A stretch of DNA of 64,000 nucleotides. Source: Alistipes sp. (GTDB taxonomy: Bacteria > Bacteroidota > Bacteroidia > Bacteroidales > Rikenellaceae). The notes under the pieces were generated by a model that worked only from the letters and a program-made list of their open reading frames with translations, was not told where the DNA came from and searched no databases. Positions 18,652-28,486 of the stretch are shown piece by piece; position 1 is the first letter of the stretch; the number at the start of each line of letters is the position of its first letter. The translations under genes were made by a program, and so were the position numbers. The DNA lies in NCBI GenBank assembly GCA_017474235.1, contig JAFVIB010000018.1, forward strand, positions 39,226 to 103,225, written 5' to 3'.

Positions 18652-20319
18652 CTACTCGACCGGAAAAGCAGCGGGGCGCACGAGCGTCTGTGTATAGCTC
18701 TCTCCATCCGGCGTTGTAAGGGTAATTACAACCGGAGAGTCAGCAGAGGTAGTCTTTGCACGGAACATAGCAGCTGAGATTGCCAGGCGGTTATTCTTTG
18801 CGCTCTCAACCTTTGTATCGAAGATTGTCGGCTTTGCATAGACAACCTTTGCAGCAAGCGGGTCAGAGTCTGGAACCTTCTCTACATTCAATTCCACACC
18901 ATTTTCTGAAATCATCAGTGTTGAGCCGCTCTCCCAACTCCAGCAATTGACATAAACATAGTCCTTATAGCAAGGCTCTGCATAGTTAATCTGCTTACTC
19001 TGAAGGTTGCACAGATACTGAAGAGCCTCACTTGCAGCATAGACCTTAGCCACCTCATTCATATCGTAGGCACGGAATGGATACTCCGAGCCACCAACTG
19101 CGCTATACCAACGCTTTGTGAACTTATCGCCCGCAAAGGTGCAGAGATAGAAACCTGCATCACCGCCATCCTCGCCTATATTAAGACCGCAAATATTAGG
19201 GGTATTCCACAGTTCGCCACCTACAGATGTAACATTATACTCAACAATATTCGGATACTGAGGGTGTACAAACGACATTGTGCGATGAGAGTGACCCGAG
19301 AATACCTTTACAGAGTCAAAATCTTTAAGCAGCTCAACAAGCAGTTCGCTCTTGCCTTCAACAAAGCTGTAAACCTGCTCGCCATCGCCATTATATGTAA
19401 ACAGCGGAGCGTGCATACATACTACAACAGGGGTACTCTTATCTACTGCCGCTAAATCCTTTGCAAGCCAAGCGAGCTGAGAATCATCAACATAGAGGTC
19501 ATAATTACGGCTTCCGACAACACCCTTTGCATTTTTCTGACCCTCTTTGACCTCATTCTTATAGACAATATTATCAAGCATCACAAAGTGAACACCGCCC
19601 TTATTTACAGAGTAGAATGTAGGACCAAAGGTGTTGCAGAAACGCTGGACAGCTTTACTGTTAGGATTATCATTTGACGGCACAGATGGGTCGTAGTCGT
19701 GATTTCCGTGTACGCAGTAGAACGGCACAGGGAAGTTGTGACCAATAAGGTGCGCAGGAACGCTCTCTATATCCATACCAGTTGCATACCAAAAGCGATC
19801 CCAAGTAATATCGCCAAGATTTACAGAGAGTGTATAGCCCTCAGCCTCTGATGCTGCACGCTCGATAGCCGGCATTATAAGCTCCTTGAAGTGCTTAAAA
19901 TCGTTACGCTTAGGGTCATTACAGAAGTGTGTATCGGAGAACATTATTACCGACAGAGTGCTGTCATCCACCTTTTTAAGCTTAAAATCGTGACGCTCAA
20001 GCTCTGTTGCAGGGGCTATTGTCCTTGCCCAATAGGCTTGACGCACATCATCTATAGCCACAGGCTCGTAACTAGATGGGGTAGTGATATAGACCATTCC
20101 ATAAGGCTTTGTAGAGGCTATATTATACACTCCATTCTCATCTGTCAGAACAATCTGCTCGCCATCTGTCACAGCAACACCCGCAACAGCTCTACAGCCG
20201 CACTTTACAACACCCGTAAGGGTTGTACCCTCCGGAGATACGATAGTTTGCTCTTTACACGAGGTTGCGCAGACAATAATGGCAACCAAAGCGAGGGTTT
20301 GAATTAGTAGTCGTCTCAT
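18652..20319 (-). CDS. Calcineurin-like phosphoesterase lipoprotein
   Basis: Exported metallophosphoesterase. A lipoprotein signal (IVCATSC) is followed by an N-terminal beta domain with GVAVTDGEQIVLTDENG (the carboxypeptidase-regulatory-like fold seen in this family). The catalytic core has DTHF, GDITWDR, GNHD, HAPLF and SGHSHRT as metal ligands. A C-terminal beta domain (about residues 390-555) ends with a long KTTSADSPVVITLTTP strand region. The substrate is unknown. Its ATG overlaps the stop of the M20 peptidase by one base (TAATG), so it is the last gene of the glmM operon. Confidence 0.92.
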   Translation of the reverse strand: MRRLLIQTLALVAIIVCATSCKEQTIVSPEGTTLTGVVKCGCRAVAGVAVTDGEQIVLTDENGVYNIASTKPYGMVYITTPSSYEPVAIDDVRQAYWARTIAPATELERHDFKLKKVDDSTLSVIMFSDTHFCNDPKRNDFKHFKELIMPAIERAASEAEGYTLSVNLGDITWDRFWYATGMDIESVPAHLIGHNFPVPFYCVHGNHDYDPSVPSNDNPNSKAVQRFCNTFGPTFYSVNKGGVHFVMLDNIVYKNEVKEGQKNAKGVVGSRNYDLYVDDSQLAWLAKDLAAVDKSTPVVVCMHAPLFTYNGDGEQVYSFVEGKSELLVELLKDFDSVKVFSGHSHRTMSFVHPQYPNIVEYNVTSVGGELWNTPNICGLNIGEDGGDAGFYLCTFAGDKFTKRWYSAVGGSEYPFRAYDMNEVAKVYAASEALQYLCNLQSKQINYAEPCYKDYVYVNCWSWESGSTLMISENGVELNVEKVPDSDPLAAKVVYAKPTIFDTKVESAKNNRLAISAAMFRAKTTSADSPVVITLTTPDGESYTQTLVRPAAFPVE

Positions 20320-21677
20320 TATGCAAAGTATTTATAGAATAAAGGTATAGACTTAAGACCCAAATCAAATTGGTCAAGACCGTAACTCTCATTAGGGGAG
20401 TGGATAGCATCCTTTGACAGACCAAATCCCATAAGTATCGACTTAATGCCCAAAACCTGCTCAAAACAGCTGATAACACCTATCGAGCCACCCGAATATA
20501 CAGGTACAGGTCGCTTACCGAACACCTCGGCAATAGCCTTCTCGGCAGCCTTATATGCCGCCATATCGGTTGGAGAGACATACGGCACACCTCCGTGCAT
20601 AGGACGCACATCAACCTTAACACCCTTTGGTGCAAGGGTCTTGAAGTGGTCTTTGAAGAGCTTTGTAATCTTATCCGGAGTCTGATATGGCACAAGACGC
20701 ATAGTAATCTTTGCACTTGCTACTGCCGGAATAATAGTCTTACTTCCCTCGCCTGTATAGCCGCTCCACATACCGTTAATCTCAAAGGTAGGGCGGACAC
20801 CAACCCTCTCAAGAGTTGTATAACCCTCCTCGCCGGCTACTGCACCCACGCCAATAGATGCCTTATACTTACGAGTGCAGAATGGTACGCGATTAAGAGC
20901 CTTACGCTCAGATGCGCTCAACTCGCGCACATCGTCATAAAAGCCCGGAATATTGATATGACCATCCTCGCCAACAATCTGTGAGAGCATCTTTGACAAC
21001 ACCATAGCAGGATTATGCACAGCACCACCATAGATACCCGAGTGCAGGTCTGCTGCACCATTTGATACCGACACCTCCACGCCCGCAAGACCTCGCAGAC
21101 CGCAAGTAATAGATGGAGTATCAAGTCCGAGCATAGATGTATCAGAGACAAGAATTACATCTGCCTTAAGCATCTTCTTATTGGCTGCACAGAACTTACT
21201 AATCTGTGTAGAGCCACTCTCCTCCTCGCCCTCAAGCAGGAATTTGACATTACAAGGCAGACTATCTGTGGCACACATAGCCTCAAAAGCCTTGATGTGC
21301 ATAAACGACTGACCTTTATCGTCATCAGCACCGCGACCATATATTCTACCATCCTTAATCACAGGCTCAAAAGGCTCTGTTGTCCACTCGTTAAGTGGTT
21401 CAGGAGGCATAACATCGTAGTGACCATATACCATCACTGTCTTTGCCTTTGGAGAGATAATCTTCTCGCCATAGACAATCGGCGCGCCCTCGGTAGCAAT
21501 CACTTCGGCACTATCAGCACCTGCCTTTACAAGCGCAGCAGCAAGATGCTCCGCACAACGCTGACGAGCCTCGGCATACTCTGTCACCGCACTTATAGAC
21601 GGAATACGAAGAAGCTCAAACAGCTCCTCCAAAAAACGCTCTTTATTGGCGTCAATATACTCTCTTACCTTATCCAT
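20319..21677 (-). CDS. M20 family metallopeptidase (dipeptidase)
   Basis: Cytosolic zinc peptidase that cleaves dipeptides or short peptides. Ligands are visible in order: YGHYDVMPP, GRGADDDKGQ, EGEEESGS (catalytic Glu), DTSML and the C-terminal HSPNESY. The 452 residues fit the M20 dipeptidase subgroup. The frame extends to 21827, but MDKVREY at 21677 has a GAGAA ribosome site and matches family starts. It lies 10 bases behind glmM and one base before the phosphoesterase. Confidence 0.94.
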   Translation of the reverse strand: MDKVREYIDANKERFLEELFELLRIPSISAVTEYAEARQRCAEHLAAALVKAGADSAEVIATEGAPIVYGEKIISPKAKTVMVYGHYDVMPPEPLNEWTTEPFEPVIKDGRIYGRGADDDKGQSFMHIKAFEAMCATDSLPCNVKFLLEGEEESGSTQISKFCAANKKMLKADVILVSDTSMLGLDTPSITCGLRGLAGVEVSVSNGAADLHSGIYGGAVHNPAMVLSKMLSQIVGEDGHINIPGFYDDVRELSASERKALNRVPFCTRKYKASIGVGAVAGEEGYTTLERVGVRPTFEINGMWSGYTGEGSKTIIPAVASAKITMRLVPYQTPDKITKLFKDHFKTLAPKGVKVDVRPMHGGVPYVSPTDMAAYKAAEKAIAEVFGKRPVPVYSGGSIGVISCFEQVLGIKSILMGFGLSKDAIHSPNESYGLDQFDLGLKSIPLFYKYFA

Positions 21678-21687
21678 AGTTCTCTTT

Positions 21688-23076
21688 TTATAGGTTACAA
21701 ATTTCACTAATTTCCGCAATAAAACGCTCAGCAAGAGCATCTGCCTCTGCCGGCGATTTTGCCTCTGTATAGATACGAATAATAGGCTCGGTATTTGACT
21801 TGCGAAGGTGTACCCAACTCTCAGCAAAGTCGATTTTTACACCGTCTATATCATTCACATTTTCAGAAGCATAACGAGCCTTCATCTCAAGCAATACTTT
21901 ATCTACATCAATAGCCGGTGTTAGCTCTATTTTATTCTTCGATGCAAAGTATGCAGGATACGATGCACGAAGGGCTGTCATCGTCATATTTTTCTGCGCA
22001 AAATAGGTAAGGAACAGTGCTGTTCCGACAAGTGCATCACGACCATAGTGAAGCTCCGGATAGATAACTCCGCCATTGCCCTCGCCACCGATAATTGCAC
22101 CGGTCTGCTTCATCATTGCCACAACATTCACCTCACCAACTGCCGAAGCAGAGTAGTTGCCGCCGTGAGCCTCTGTAACATCGCGCAATGCTCGTGAAGA
22201 GCTGAGGTTTGAAACGGTATTTCCAACCTGCTTTGAGAGGATATAATCAGCAACAGCGACAAGCGTATATTCCTCGACAAACATCGTTCCATCCTCGTTT
22301 ACAAATGCCAAACGATCGACATCCGGATCGACAACAATACCTAAATCAGCACCCTCGCGCACAATGACCTCCGAAATCTCTGTCAAATTCTGAGGCAGTG
22401 GCTCAGGATTGTGTGCAAAGTGACCTGTCGGTTCACAATTAAGCTCCACAACCTCACAACCCAACTCGCGCAACAACTTCGGCATAACAACACCACCCAC
22501 AGAGTTTACGGCATCAACTACAACCTTGAACTTACGAGCGCGCACAGCCGCCACATCTACAAGCGGAAGTGCAAGCACCTGTGCGATATGTGTATCATTG
22601 AAATCTTCTCTTGAGATAACCTTTCCAAGATAGTCAACATCAGGGAATTGATAGCTATCATCTTCTGCCAATGCAAGCACTCGCTTACCCTCGGCATCGT
22701 TCAGAAATTCACCCTTTTCATTGAGCAGTTTAAGTGCGTTCCACTGCTTCGGATTGTGAGAGGCTGTGATTATAATTCCGCCATCTGCCTTATAGGTTAT
22801 CACCGCCATCTCGGTACCCGGGGTGGTACACAGACCGACATTGATAACATCAACTCCACAACCGAGCAGAGTACCCTCGATAATATCATTTACCATTTCG
22901 CCCGAAATACGAGCATCTCGACCCACTACGATACGCAATCTTTTGCCCTCATTTTTCTCACTCATAAAGCGAGCATAGGCTGTTGTAAACTTAACGATGT
23001 CGATAGGGGTAAGGTTGTTGCCGGGCTGCGAACCGATAGTTCCGCGAATACCCGAAATAGACTTAATCAGTGTCAT
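21688..23076 (-). CDS. glmM: Phosphoglucosamine mutase (phosphohexomutase family)
   Basis: Interconverts glucosamine-6-P and glucosamine-1-P for UDP-GlcNAc and the cell wall. The 462 residues start at MTLIKSISGIRG (the frame runs 88 codons further upstream without homology). The phosphoserine is S106 in TASHNPKQWN, the metal loop is DPDVDR, the sugar-binding loop is GEGNGG, and the phosphate-binding loop near the end is RKSNTEPIIRIY. Phosphomannomutase activity cannot be excluded, since the same fold serves both. First gene of a three-gene operon. Confidence 0.9.
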   Translation of the reverse strand: MTLIKSISGIRGTIGSQPGNNLTPIDIVKFTTAYARFMSEKNEGKRLRIVVGRDARISGEMVNDIIEGTLLGCGVDVINVGLCTTPGTEMAVITYKADGGIIITASHNPKQWNALKLLNEKGEFLNDAEGKRVLALAEDDSYQFPDVDYLGKVISREDFNDTHIAQVLALPLVDVAAVRARKFKVVVDAVNSVGGVVMPKLLRELGCEVVELNCEPTGHFAHNPEPLPQNLTEISEVIVREGADLGIVVDPDVDRLAFVNEDGTMFVEEYTLVAVADYILSKQVGNTVSNLSSSRALRDVTEAHGGNYSASAVGEVNVVAMMKQTGAIIGGEGNGGVIYPELHYGRDALVGTALFLTYFAQKNMTMTALRASYPAYFASKNKIELTPAIDVDKVLLEMKARYASENVNDIDGVKIDFAESWVHLRKSNTEPIIRIYTEAKSPAEADALAERFIAEISEICNL

Positions 23077-23111
23077 TTTTTTATTTTTAATAAAAAAGTT
23101 TTGCAAAATTT

Positions 23112-23141
23112 TTGAAATACGATGTAAATATATTACTTTTA
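23112..23141 (+). promoter_or_regulatory. Possible promoter of the nucleoside phosphorylase-dnaN operon
   Basis: TTG (23112-23114), 19-base spacer, TACTTTTA (23134-23141), one base off the TAnnTTTG consensus. Confidence 0.4.
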
Positions 23142-23182
23142 TGCCAATTATCCAACAATAAACGAACATAAATAGGACAATT

Positions 23183-24067
23183 ATGACTGAAAAGAGAACC
23201 ATACCGGCTTCAGAACTCATTATCAATGAGGATGGTACAATATTCCACCTGCACCTTCTTCCGGAGCAGATTGCCGATATTGTTATGCTTGTCGGCGACC
23301 CTGGTCGTGTTGCGATGGTGTCATCTTTCTTTGACAGCATCGAGTGCGAGGTGTCAAATCGTGAATTTAAGACCGTAACCGGTACTTACAAGGGTAAGCG
23401 TATGACTGTACTCTCTACCGGTATCGGCATCGGAAATATAGACATTTGCGTCACAGAGTTGGACGCATTGGCAAATATCGACTTTACCACTCGTCAGGTT
23501 AAGGATACCTTCCGCCAGCTGACACTCGTGCGTCTCGGCACATCGGGTGCTTTGCAGCCAGATATTAAGGTTGGCGAGGCTGTATTCTCACGCACATCGG
23601 TCGGTTTTGATGGTCTTTTGAACTACTATGCCGGCAGAAACGATGTCTGCGACCTTGACATTGAGCGTGCATTTATTGAGCATACCGGTTGGAACGAGCT
23701 ATTGCCAAAGCCATACTTTATTGATGCAGACCCATCGCTTGCAGGGTTGTTTAGCGATATTACCCGCGAGGGCATCACTATTGCCTCCCCGGGTTTCTAT
23801 GCGCCGCAGGGTCGTTGGGTAAGACTTCAGCCTCAGGATTTGAAGCTCAATGAGAAGATTGAGTCTTTCGACTTTGGTGGTCGTAAGATTACCAACTTCG
23901 AGATGGAGAGTTCTGCTCTTGCCGGTCTTGCAGCCCTTATGGGTCACAAGGCTGCAACCATCTGTACAATCATTGCGCAGCGTATCGCCCTTGATGCCTG
24001 CACAGACTACAAGCCATTTGTGCGACAGATGATTGCCAACGCACTTGACAAGTTAGCAACACTTTAG
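23183..24067 (+). CDS. Nucleoside (uridine-type) phosphorylase
   Basis: Splits nucleosides with phosphate into base and ribose-1-P for salvage. The PNP/UDP superfamily phosphate loop GDPGRV, GIGIGN, RLGTSGAL and the C-terminal NFEMESSAL (ribose binding) are present. At 294 residues it is longer than E. coli Udp. The base preference (uracil or purine) is not certain. First gene of an eight-gene run. Confidence 0.88.
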   Translation: MTEKRTIPASELIINEDGTIFHLHLLPEQIADIVMLVGDPGRVAMVSSFFDSIECEVSNREFKTVTGTYKGKRMTVLSTGIGIGNIDICVTELDALANIDFTTRQVKDTFRQLTLVRLGTSGALQPDIKVGEAVFSRTSVGFDGLLNYYAGRNDVCDLDIERAFIEHTGWNELLPKPYFIDADPSLAGLFSDITREGITIASPGFYAPQGRWVRLQPQDLKLNEKIESFDFGGRKITNFEMESSALAGLAALMGHKAATICTIIAQRIALDACTDYKPFVRQMIANALDKLATL

Positions 24068-24099
24068 ACAATAATACAAACAAATAAAACAACAGAAAG

Positions 24100-25224
24100 A
24101 TGAAATTTACAGTATCAAGTTCAGCCCTACTATCGATTCTTTCGATTACAGGCAAAGTTATCAACAACAAGAGTTCACTTCCTATTCTCGAGCACTTCCT
24201 TATGGAGCTTAAGGATGGTGTTTTGCGTGTAACTGCATCAGATTCAGAGACTACACTCATCGGCACATTAGAGGTTGAGAATGTAGAGCGTGAGGGTATG
24301 GTTGCAGCACCTGCGAAGGTTCTTCTCGATGTGCTTAAGGAGTGTTCTGAGATGCCTCTTACATTCGATGTAAATGACAATACTTGGGAGATTAAGATTA
24401 CTTGGCACAGCGGCGGTTCGTCTGTTCCGGGCGCAAACCCTGTAAGCTATCCGACAAATAAGACTCTTGCAGAGGACAAGACTGAGATTACTCTCGATGT
24501 AGATACCCTTGTGAACGGTATCAACAAGACTATCTTTGCTACTGCTGATGATGATTTCAAGCCTATGATGAACGGTGTATTCTTCAACATCGAGCAGAGC
24601 GGCATTACCTATGTGGCAACAGATGGTCACAAGCTCGTTAAATTTACAACCGAGCACGAGAATAACAGCGCAGCATCATTTATCCTTCCAAAGAAGCCTG
24701 CAAACCTGCTCAAGGCTCTGCTGCTCAAGGAGGAGGATGATGTTACCGTAAGTTTCGACAAGAGCAATGCTGTATTTACTCTGAAGAACTACATCCTCAT
24801 CTGCCGTCTTATCGAGGGCGACTATCCAAACTACAATGCAGTAATTCCTACAGCAAATCCTAACAAGATTCTTATTGACCGCATCGAGTTCCTCAATGGT
24901 ATCAAGCGTGTAGCTGTATGTGCAAACTCTGCTACAAACCTTATTCGCCTCGATGTTGCTGACAACAAGCTCACACTTACAGCACAGGATGTAAACTTCT
25001 ATGTATCTGCAAACGAGAGTCTGAACTGCTCTTATGAGGGTTCTCCAATCTCTATCGGCTTTAAGTCTATATTCCTCGTTGAGATTCTCGCCAACATTGA
25101 GACTCCGACAGTGCTTGTAGAGCTTGCCGATTCAACTCGTGCAGGTGTATTTAAGCCTGTTTATGACGATGTACAGAGCACATCTACACTGATGTTGCTT
25201 ATGCCAATGATTATCAGCGCATAG
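24100..25224 (+). CDS. dnaN: DNA polymerase III beta subunit (sliding clamp)
   Basis: Ring clamp that tethers the replicative polymerase to DNA. The 374 residues hold the three repeated clamp domains. Family segments include SSLPILEHFL in domain 1, TDGHKLVKF in the middle and the clamp end LMPM followed by a short tail. It is not beside dnaA or recF as in many bacteria; instead, an exonuclease gene starts 3 bases after it. Confidence 0.97.
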   Translation: MKFTVSSSALLSILSITGKVINNKSSLPILEHFLMELKDGVLRVTASDSETTLIGTLEVENVEREGMVAAPAKVLLDVLKECSEMPLTFDVNDNTWEIKITWHSGGSSVPGANPVSYPTNKTLAEDKTEITLDVDTLVNGINKTIFATADDDFKPMMNGVFFNIEQSGITYVATDGHKLVKFTTEHENNSAASFILPKKPANLLKALLLKEEDDVTVSFDKSNAVFTLKNYILICRLIEGDYPNYNAVIPTANPNKILIDRIEFLNGIKRVAVCANSATNLIRLDVADNKLTLTAQDVNFYVSANESLNCSYEGSPISIGFKSIFLVEILANIETPTVLVELADSTRAGVFKPVYDDVQSTSTLMLLMPMIISA

Positions 25225-25227
25225 TAG

Positions 25228-25995
25228 ATGAAATTAAACCTTAAAAGACCGATAATCTTCTTTGACTTGGAGACTACCGGTACAGATACATCTCGCGACA
25301 GGATAGTCGAGATTTCTATGGTCAAGATAGCCCCCGATGGCGAAAAGACCATCAAAACTCGTCGTATCAACCCGCAGATGCCCATACCTGCACAGGCTAC
25401 GGAGATTCACCACATCTCGGATGAGGATGTGAAGGATTGCCCGACCTTCAAGCAGATAGCAAAATCACTCAAGGAGTTTATGGAGGGTTGTGACTTCGGA
25501 GGTTTTAACTCCAACCGTTTCGACCTTCCTCTACTTGTTGAGGAGTTTTTGAGGGCTGAGGTAGATGTAGATTTCCGCCGTCGTCGTTATATTGATGTTC
25601 AGAACATCTTTCACAAAAAGGAGGAGCGAACACTTGTTGCTGCATACCGCTTTTACTGCAATAAAGATTTGGATGCTGCGCATAGTGCTGAAGCCGATAC
25701 GCTTGCTACATACGAGGTGTTGCTCAGCCAATTGGAGCGTTACGACGACCTTAAGAACGATGTAGAGTTTCTTGCCGAGTACTCCTCAAGGGGTGCTACT
25801 GCCGACTTTGCGGGTCGCATAGCCTACAACGACAAGGAGCAGGAGATTTTTACATTCGGAAAATACAAGGGTCAGGTTGTATCGGAGGTATTCAATACCG
25901 ACCCGAGCTACTATGATTGGATGATGAAGGGCGATTTCCCTCAATACACCAAAAAGATTATCACTGAAATAAAACTGAGAAGTAAGAAGTTTTAA
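25228..25995 (+). CDS. DnaQ-like 3'-5' exonuclease
   Basis: DEDDh exonuclease related to the proofreading epsilon subunit. The residues are visible: D13 and E15 (FFDLETTG), the second-motif Asp in NSNRFDLPLL, and H/D in HSAEADTLAT. It is 255 residues long, and the 80-residue C-terminal part (FTFGKYKGQVVSEVF ... YYDWMMKGDFP) is a small domain typical of Bacteroidetes members that may contact DNA. Its place straight behind dnaN, 3 bases away, supports a proofreading or repair role with the clamp. Confidence 0.93.
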   Translation: MKLNLKRPIIFFDLETTGTDTSRDRIVEISMVKIAPDGEKTIKTRRINPQMPIPAQATEIHHISDEDVKDCPTFKQIAKSLKEFMEGCDFGGFNSNRFDLPLLVEEFLRAEVDVDFRRRRYIDVQNIFHKKEERTLVAAYRFYCNKDLDAAHSAEADTLATYEVLLSQLERYDDLKNDVEFLAEYSSRGATADFAGRIAYNDKEQEIFTFGKYKGQVVSEVFNTDPSYYDWMMKGDFPQYTKKIITEIKLRSKKF

Positions 25996-27842
25996 TGGTT
26001 AGAAGATTAGGCATTACAGCTCTGGCAGCAATGCTCTATATGGGGGCAGCAATAGCGCAGAGTGAGCAGATTGTATATATAGACGGTGCAAAATACACTG
26101 TCTATACAGTTGCGAAGGGAGATACGCTATACTCTCTGTCAAAGCGTTACGGAGTGACTATTGAGCAGGTGATAACAGCCAACCCTGTGCTTACAGACGG
26201 ATTAAAGGCGGGGCAGACTATCAAGATTCCTCACAACACTCCCACTACCGGCAAAAAGCAGAAGGCAGAGAAACGCTCAAAGCGTCAGTTCCGCACACAT
26301 ATTGTTCGCTCTGGCGATACCTTATACTCAATTGCTCGCCACTACGAAATATCTGTTGCAATCCTTATGGAGGACAATGCAGGTGTAGATCCTGCGCATC
26401 TTGCCGTGGGTCAGACCCTCTATATTCGTCGTAGCGAGATGGGTCAGACCTCTGACAACGAGGTAAGAGAACAGATTGAGGAGCAGAAGCAGGCTATGAA
26501 TAGCGTTGTAACAACTGCGCAGTACAGCTACCATGTTGTACACGCGGGGGAGAATGCCGAAAATATAGCATCGCGCTTCGATACCACAGTAGATGAACTT
26601 CTTGCGCTGAACGGTTTTAACAATAGTAGTAATATCCGCGAAGGTCTTATCATCAAAGTTCCAAAGCCGACAATTAAGACGGTTGAAGATAGCACTACTG
26701 TTGTCGTTCCCGAGATTGAGGAGGTCGTGGAGCAGATTAAGTTCAGGAACATTCCTAAAGGTAAGCGTGCAGAGGTGGCACTGATGCTGCCAATGGCTAT
26801 CGGAGAGAGAGTTGCGCAAAACTACATAGACTTCTATCAGGGTTTTCTGCTCGGTGCAGACCGTCTGAGAATGGAGGGTATAGAGTCACACATAAATCTC
26901 CATAACACAGCTCACGACTTACAGGTTGTGCGACAAATCATTGATAATAAGTCTCTTAGAAATACTGACTTAATCGTAGGTCCGGTATATGAGGATACAA
27001 TGATTCCTGTGGCAAGCTATGCCAAGGAGCTGTCGATACCTGTAGTCTCTCCACTTGCCAACCTTACACAGAGCTATGATGGCAATATTTTCCAGATGTC
27101 TCCGCGCACAGAGACAAAGTACGAGAAGGTGAAAAACCTATTTGATGGCAGCTCCCGAATAGTACTTATCACATCAGAGACAACAGATAGTGACTTTGAG
27201 GCTGAGGTTAAGGGTATGCTTGAGGGGAGAGAGTATGTCACCCATCAGTACATATATGAGCATCCATCTGTAATCGAGAAGCGAGAGAAGGAGCGTGAAG
27301 CGGGTGTAGAGGTTCCACCATCTCCGAGTGACTTATCTCCACTGCTTGAGGGTCAGAGCGAGAGTGTATTTGTAATTCTTGCCGGAACAGAGGTTGAGGT
27401 AGATCGTATTCTTGCCGCTCTTGCCTCGGCTAATATATCGCTTCGCTCACGCGCTATTGAGTCTGCGCCATTTAAGGTCTTTGGAAATAGCAAGTGGAAC
27501 AGATACCGCAATATTGACCGCTCACTATTCTTCTCAAACAATGTGGTAATGCTCTCAACATACCATATAGACCGCACAAATCCGCTTATCAGTAAATTCT
27601 CGAAGGATTATATAAAGTCTTTCGGTTCAATACCGTCGCTCTATGCCTACCGCGGTTATGATGTGGCTATGATATTTATCCGCGCACTATATACAGATAT
27701 GGAGGGTGGGCTTGAGAGTAGGAAGTACTCGCCACTGCTCACACCTTATATATTTATAGAGGATAGTAACTCCAGAGTTCACACAAATAACGAATGGGTG
27801 AGGGTAAACTATAACAGCAACTTTACAATAACAGCAGAGTAG
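25995..27842 (+). CDS. LysM protein with periplasmic-binding-protein-like domain
   Basis: An exported protein of 615 residues. A signal peptide (about residues 1-21) is followed by three LysM modules at about 36-80, 102-147 and 178-223 (each with a GDTLYSLSKRYG-like start; the third is GENAENIASRFD). They should bind peptidoglycan. Residues of about 260-600 resemble an ABC-transporter-type substrate-binding fold (MLPMAIGERVAQ, VGPVYEDTMIPVAS, YRGYDVAMIFI), as in LpoA/LppC-like activators. A role in cell-wall synthesis is inference. Start overlaps the exonuclease stop by one base. Confidence 0.88.
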   Translation: MVRRLGITALAAMLYMGAAIAQSEQIVYIDGAKYTVYTVAKGDTLYSLSKRYGVTIEQVITANPVLTDGLKAGQTIKIPHNTPTTGKKQKAEKRSKRQFRTHIVRSGDTLYSIARHYEISVAILMEDNAGVDPAHLAVGQTLYIRRSEMGQTSDNEVREQIEEQKQAMNSVVTTAQYSYHVVHAGENAENIASRFDTTVDELLALNGFNNSSNIREGLIIKVPKPTIKTVEDSTTVVVPEIEEVVEQIKFRNIPKGKRAEVALMLPMAIGERVAQNYIDFYQGFLLGADRLRMEGIESHINLHNTAHDLQVVRQIIDNKSLRNTDLIVGPVYEDTMIPVASYAKELSIPVVSPLANLTQSYDGNIFQMSPRTETKYEKVKNLFDGSSRIVLITSETTDSDFEAEVKGMLEGREYVTHQYIYEHPSVIEKREKEREAGVEVPPSPSDLSPLLEGQSESVFVILAGTEVEVDRILAALASANISLRSRAIESAPFKVFGNSKWNRYRNIDRSLFFSNNVVMLSTYHIDRTNPLISKFSKDYIKSFGSIPSLYAYRGYDVAMIFIRALYTDMEGGLESRKYSPLLTPYIFIEDSNSRVHTNNEWVRVNYNSNFTITAE

Positions 27843-27843
27843 T

Positions 27844-28482
27844 ATGAGCAATATCCCCGAAAAGACCATTGAACGCCTAAGTGAATATCGTCGCACACTG
27901 CTCAAGTATCATCGTCAGGGTGTAACACATATCTTTTCGCATGTTCTTGCAGGTATCCACGGCATTACGGCTGTGCAGGTGCGTCGTGACCTTATGCTTA
28001 TAGGTTTTTCGAGCGATACAAAGAAGGGCTACGATGTGGGTGTGCTGATAGAGTTTATAAACAATATTCTGTATGGCGACAGTGTGACAAATATTGCCGT
28101 TATCGGTATGGGTCACCTCGGTCAGGCTATCACTAAATACTTCAATAGCAAGCAGTTAAAACTCAAGATTACCGCTGCTTTCGATATTGACCCGCAGAAA
28201 GTAGGGCAGACAATTGATGATATTCCGTGCTACGCCATGAGCGACTTTGAACAGGTTATGGAGAGTAACGACATCAGCATTGTCATACTCTCATTACCGG
28301 CAAAAGCTGCAACAGAACTTGTTGTACCTATCATAAATGCCGGAATCAAAGGTGTGCTCAACTTTACATCAGCTCCGCTCAACTTCCCACAAGGTATTGT
28401 TGTTGAAAACTACGATATCACGACAGTTCTTGAGAAGGTAGCCTACTTTGTCAAGGATGCCGAGGAGAGCGAAAATAGTTAG
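27844..28482 (+). CDS. rex: Redox-sensing transcriptional repressor Rex
   Basis: DNA-binding repressor that leaves its operator when NADH is high, controlling fermentation and respiration genes. The 212 residues hold an N-terminal winged helix (VTHIFSHVLAGIHG, VRRDLMLIG) and a Rossmann domain (IGMGHLGQAI, the GxGxxG), ending with a C-terminal helix that swaps between subunits. It begins 1 base after the LysM gene. Unlike in Firmicutes, it is inside a mixed operon with clamp and flavin genes. Confidence 0.95.
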   Translation: MSNIPEKTIERLSEYRRTLLKYHRQGVTHIFSHVLAGIHGITAVQVRRDLMLIGFSSDTKKGYDVGVLIEFINNILYGDSVTNIAVIGMGHLGQAITKYFNSKQLKLKITAAFDIDPQKVGQTIDDIPCYAMSDFEQVMESNDISIVILSLPAKAATELVVPIINAGIKGVLNFTSAPLNFPQGIVVENYDITTVLEKVAYFVKDAEESENS

Positions 28483-28486
28483 TAAT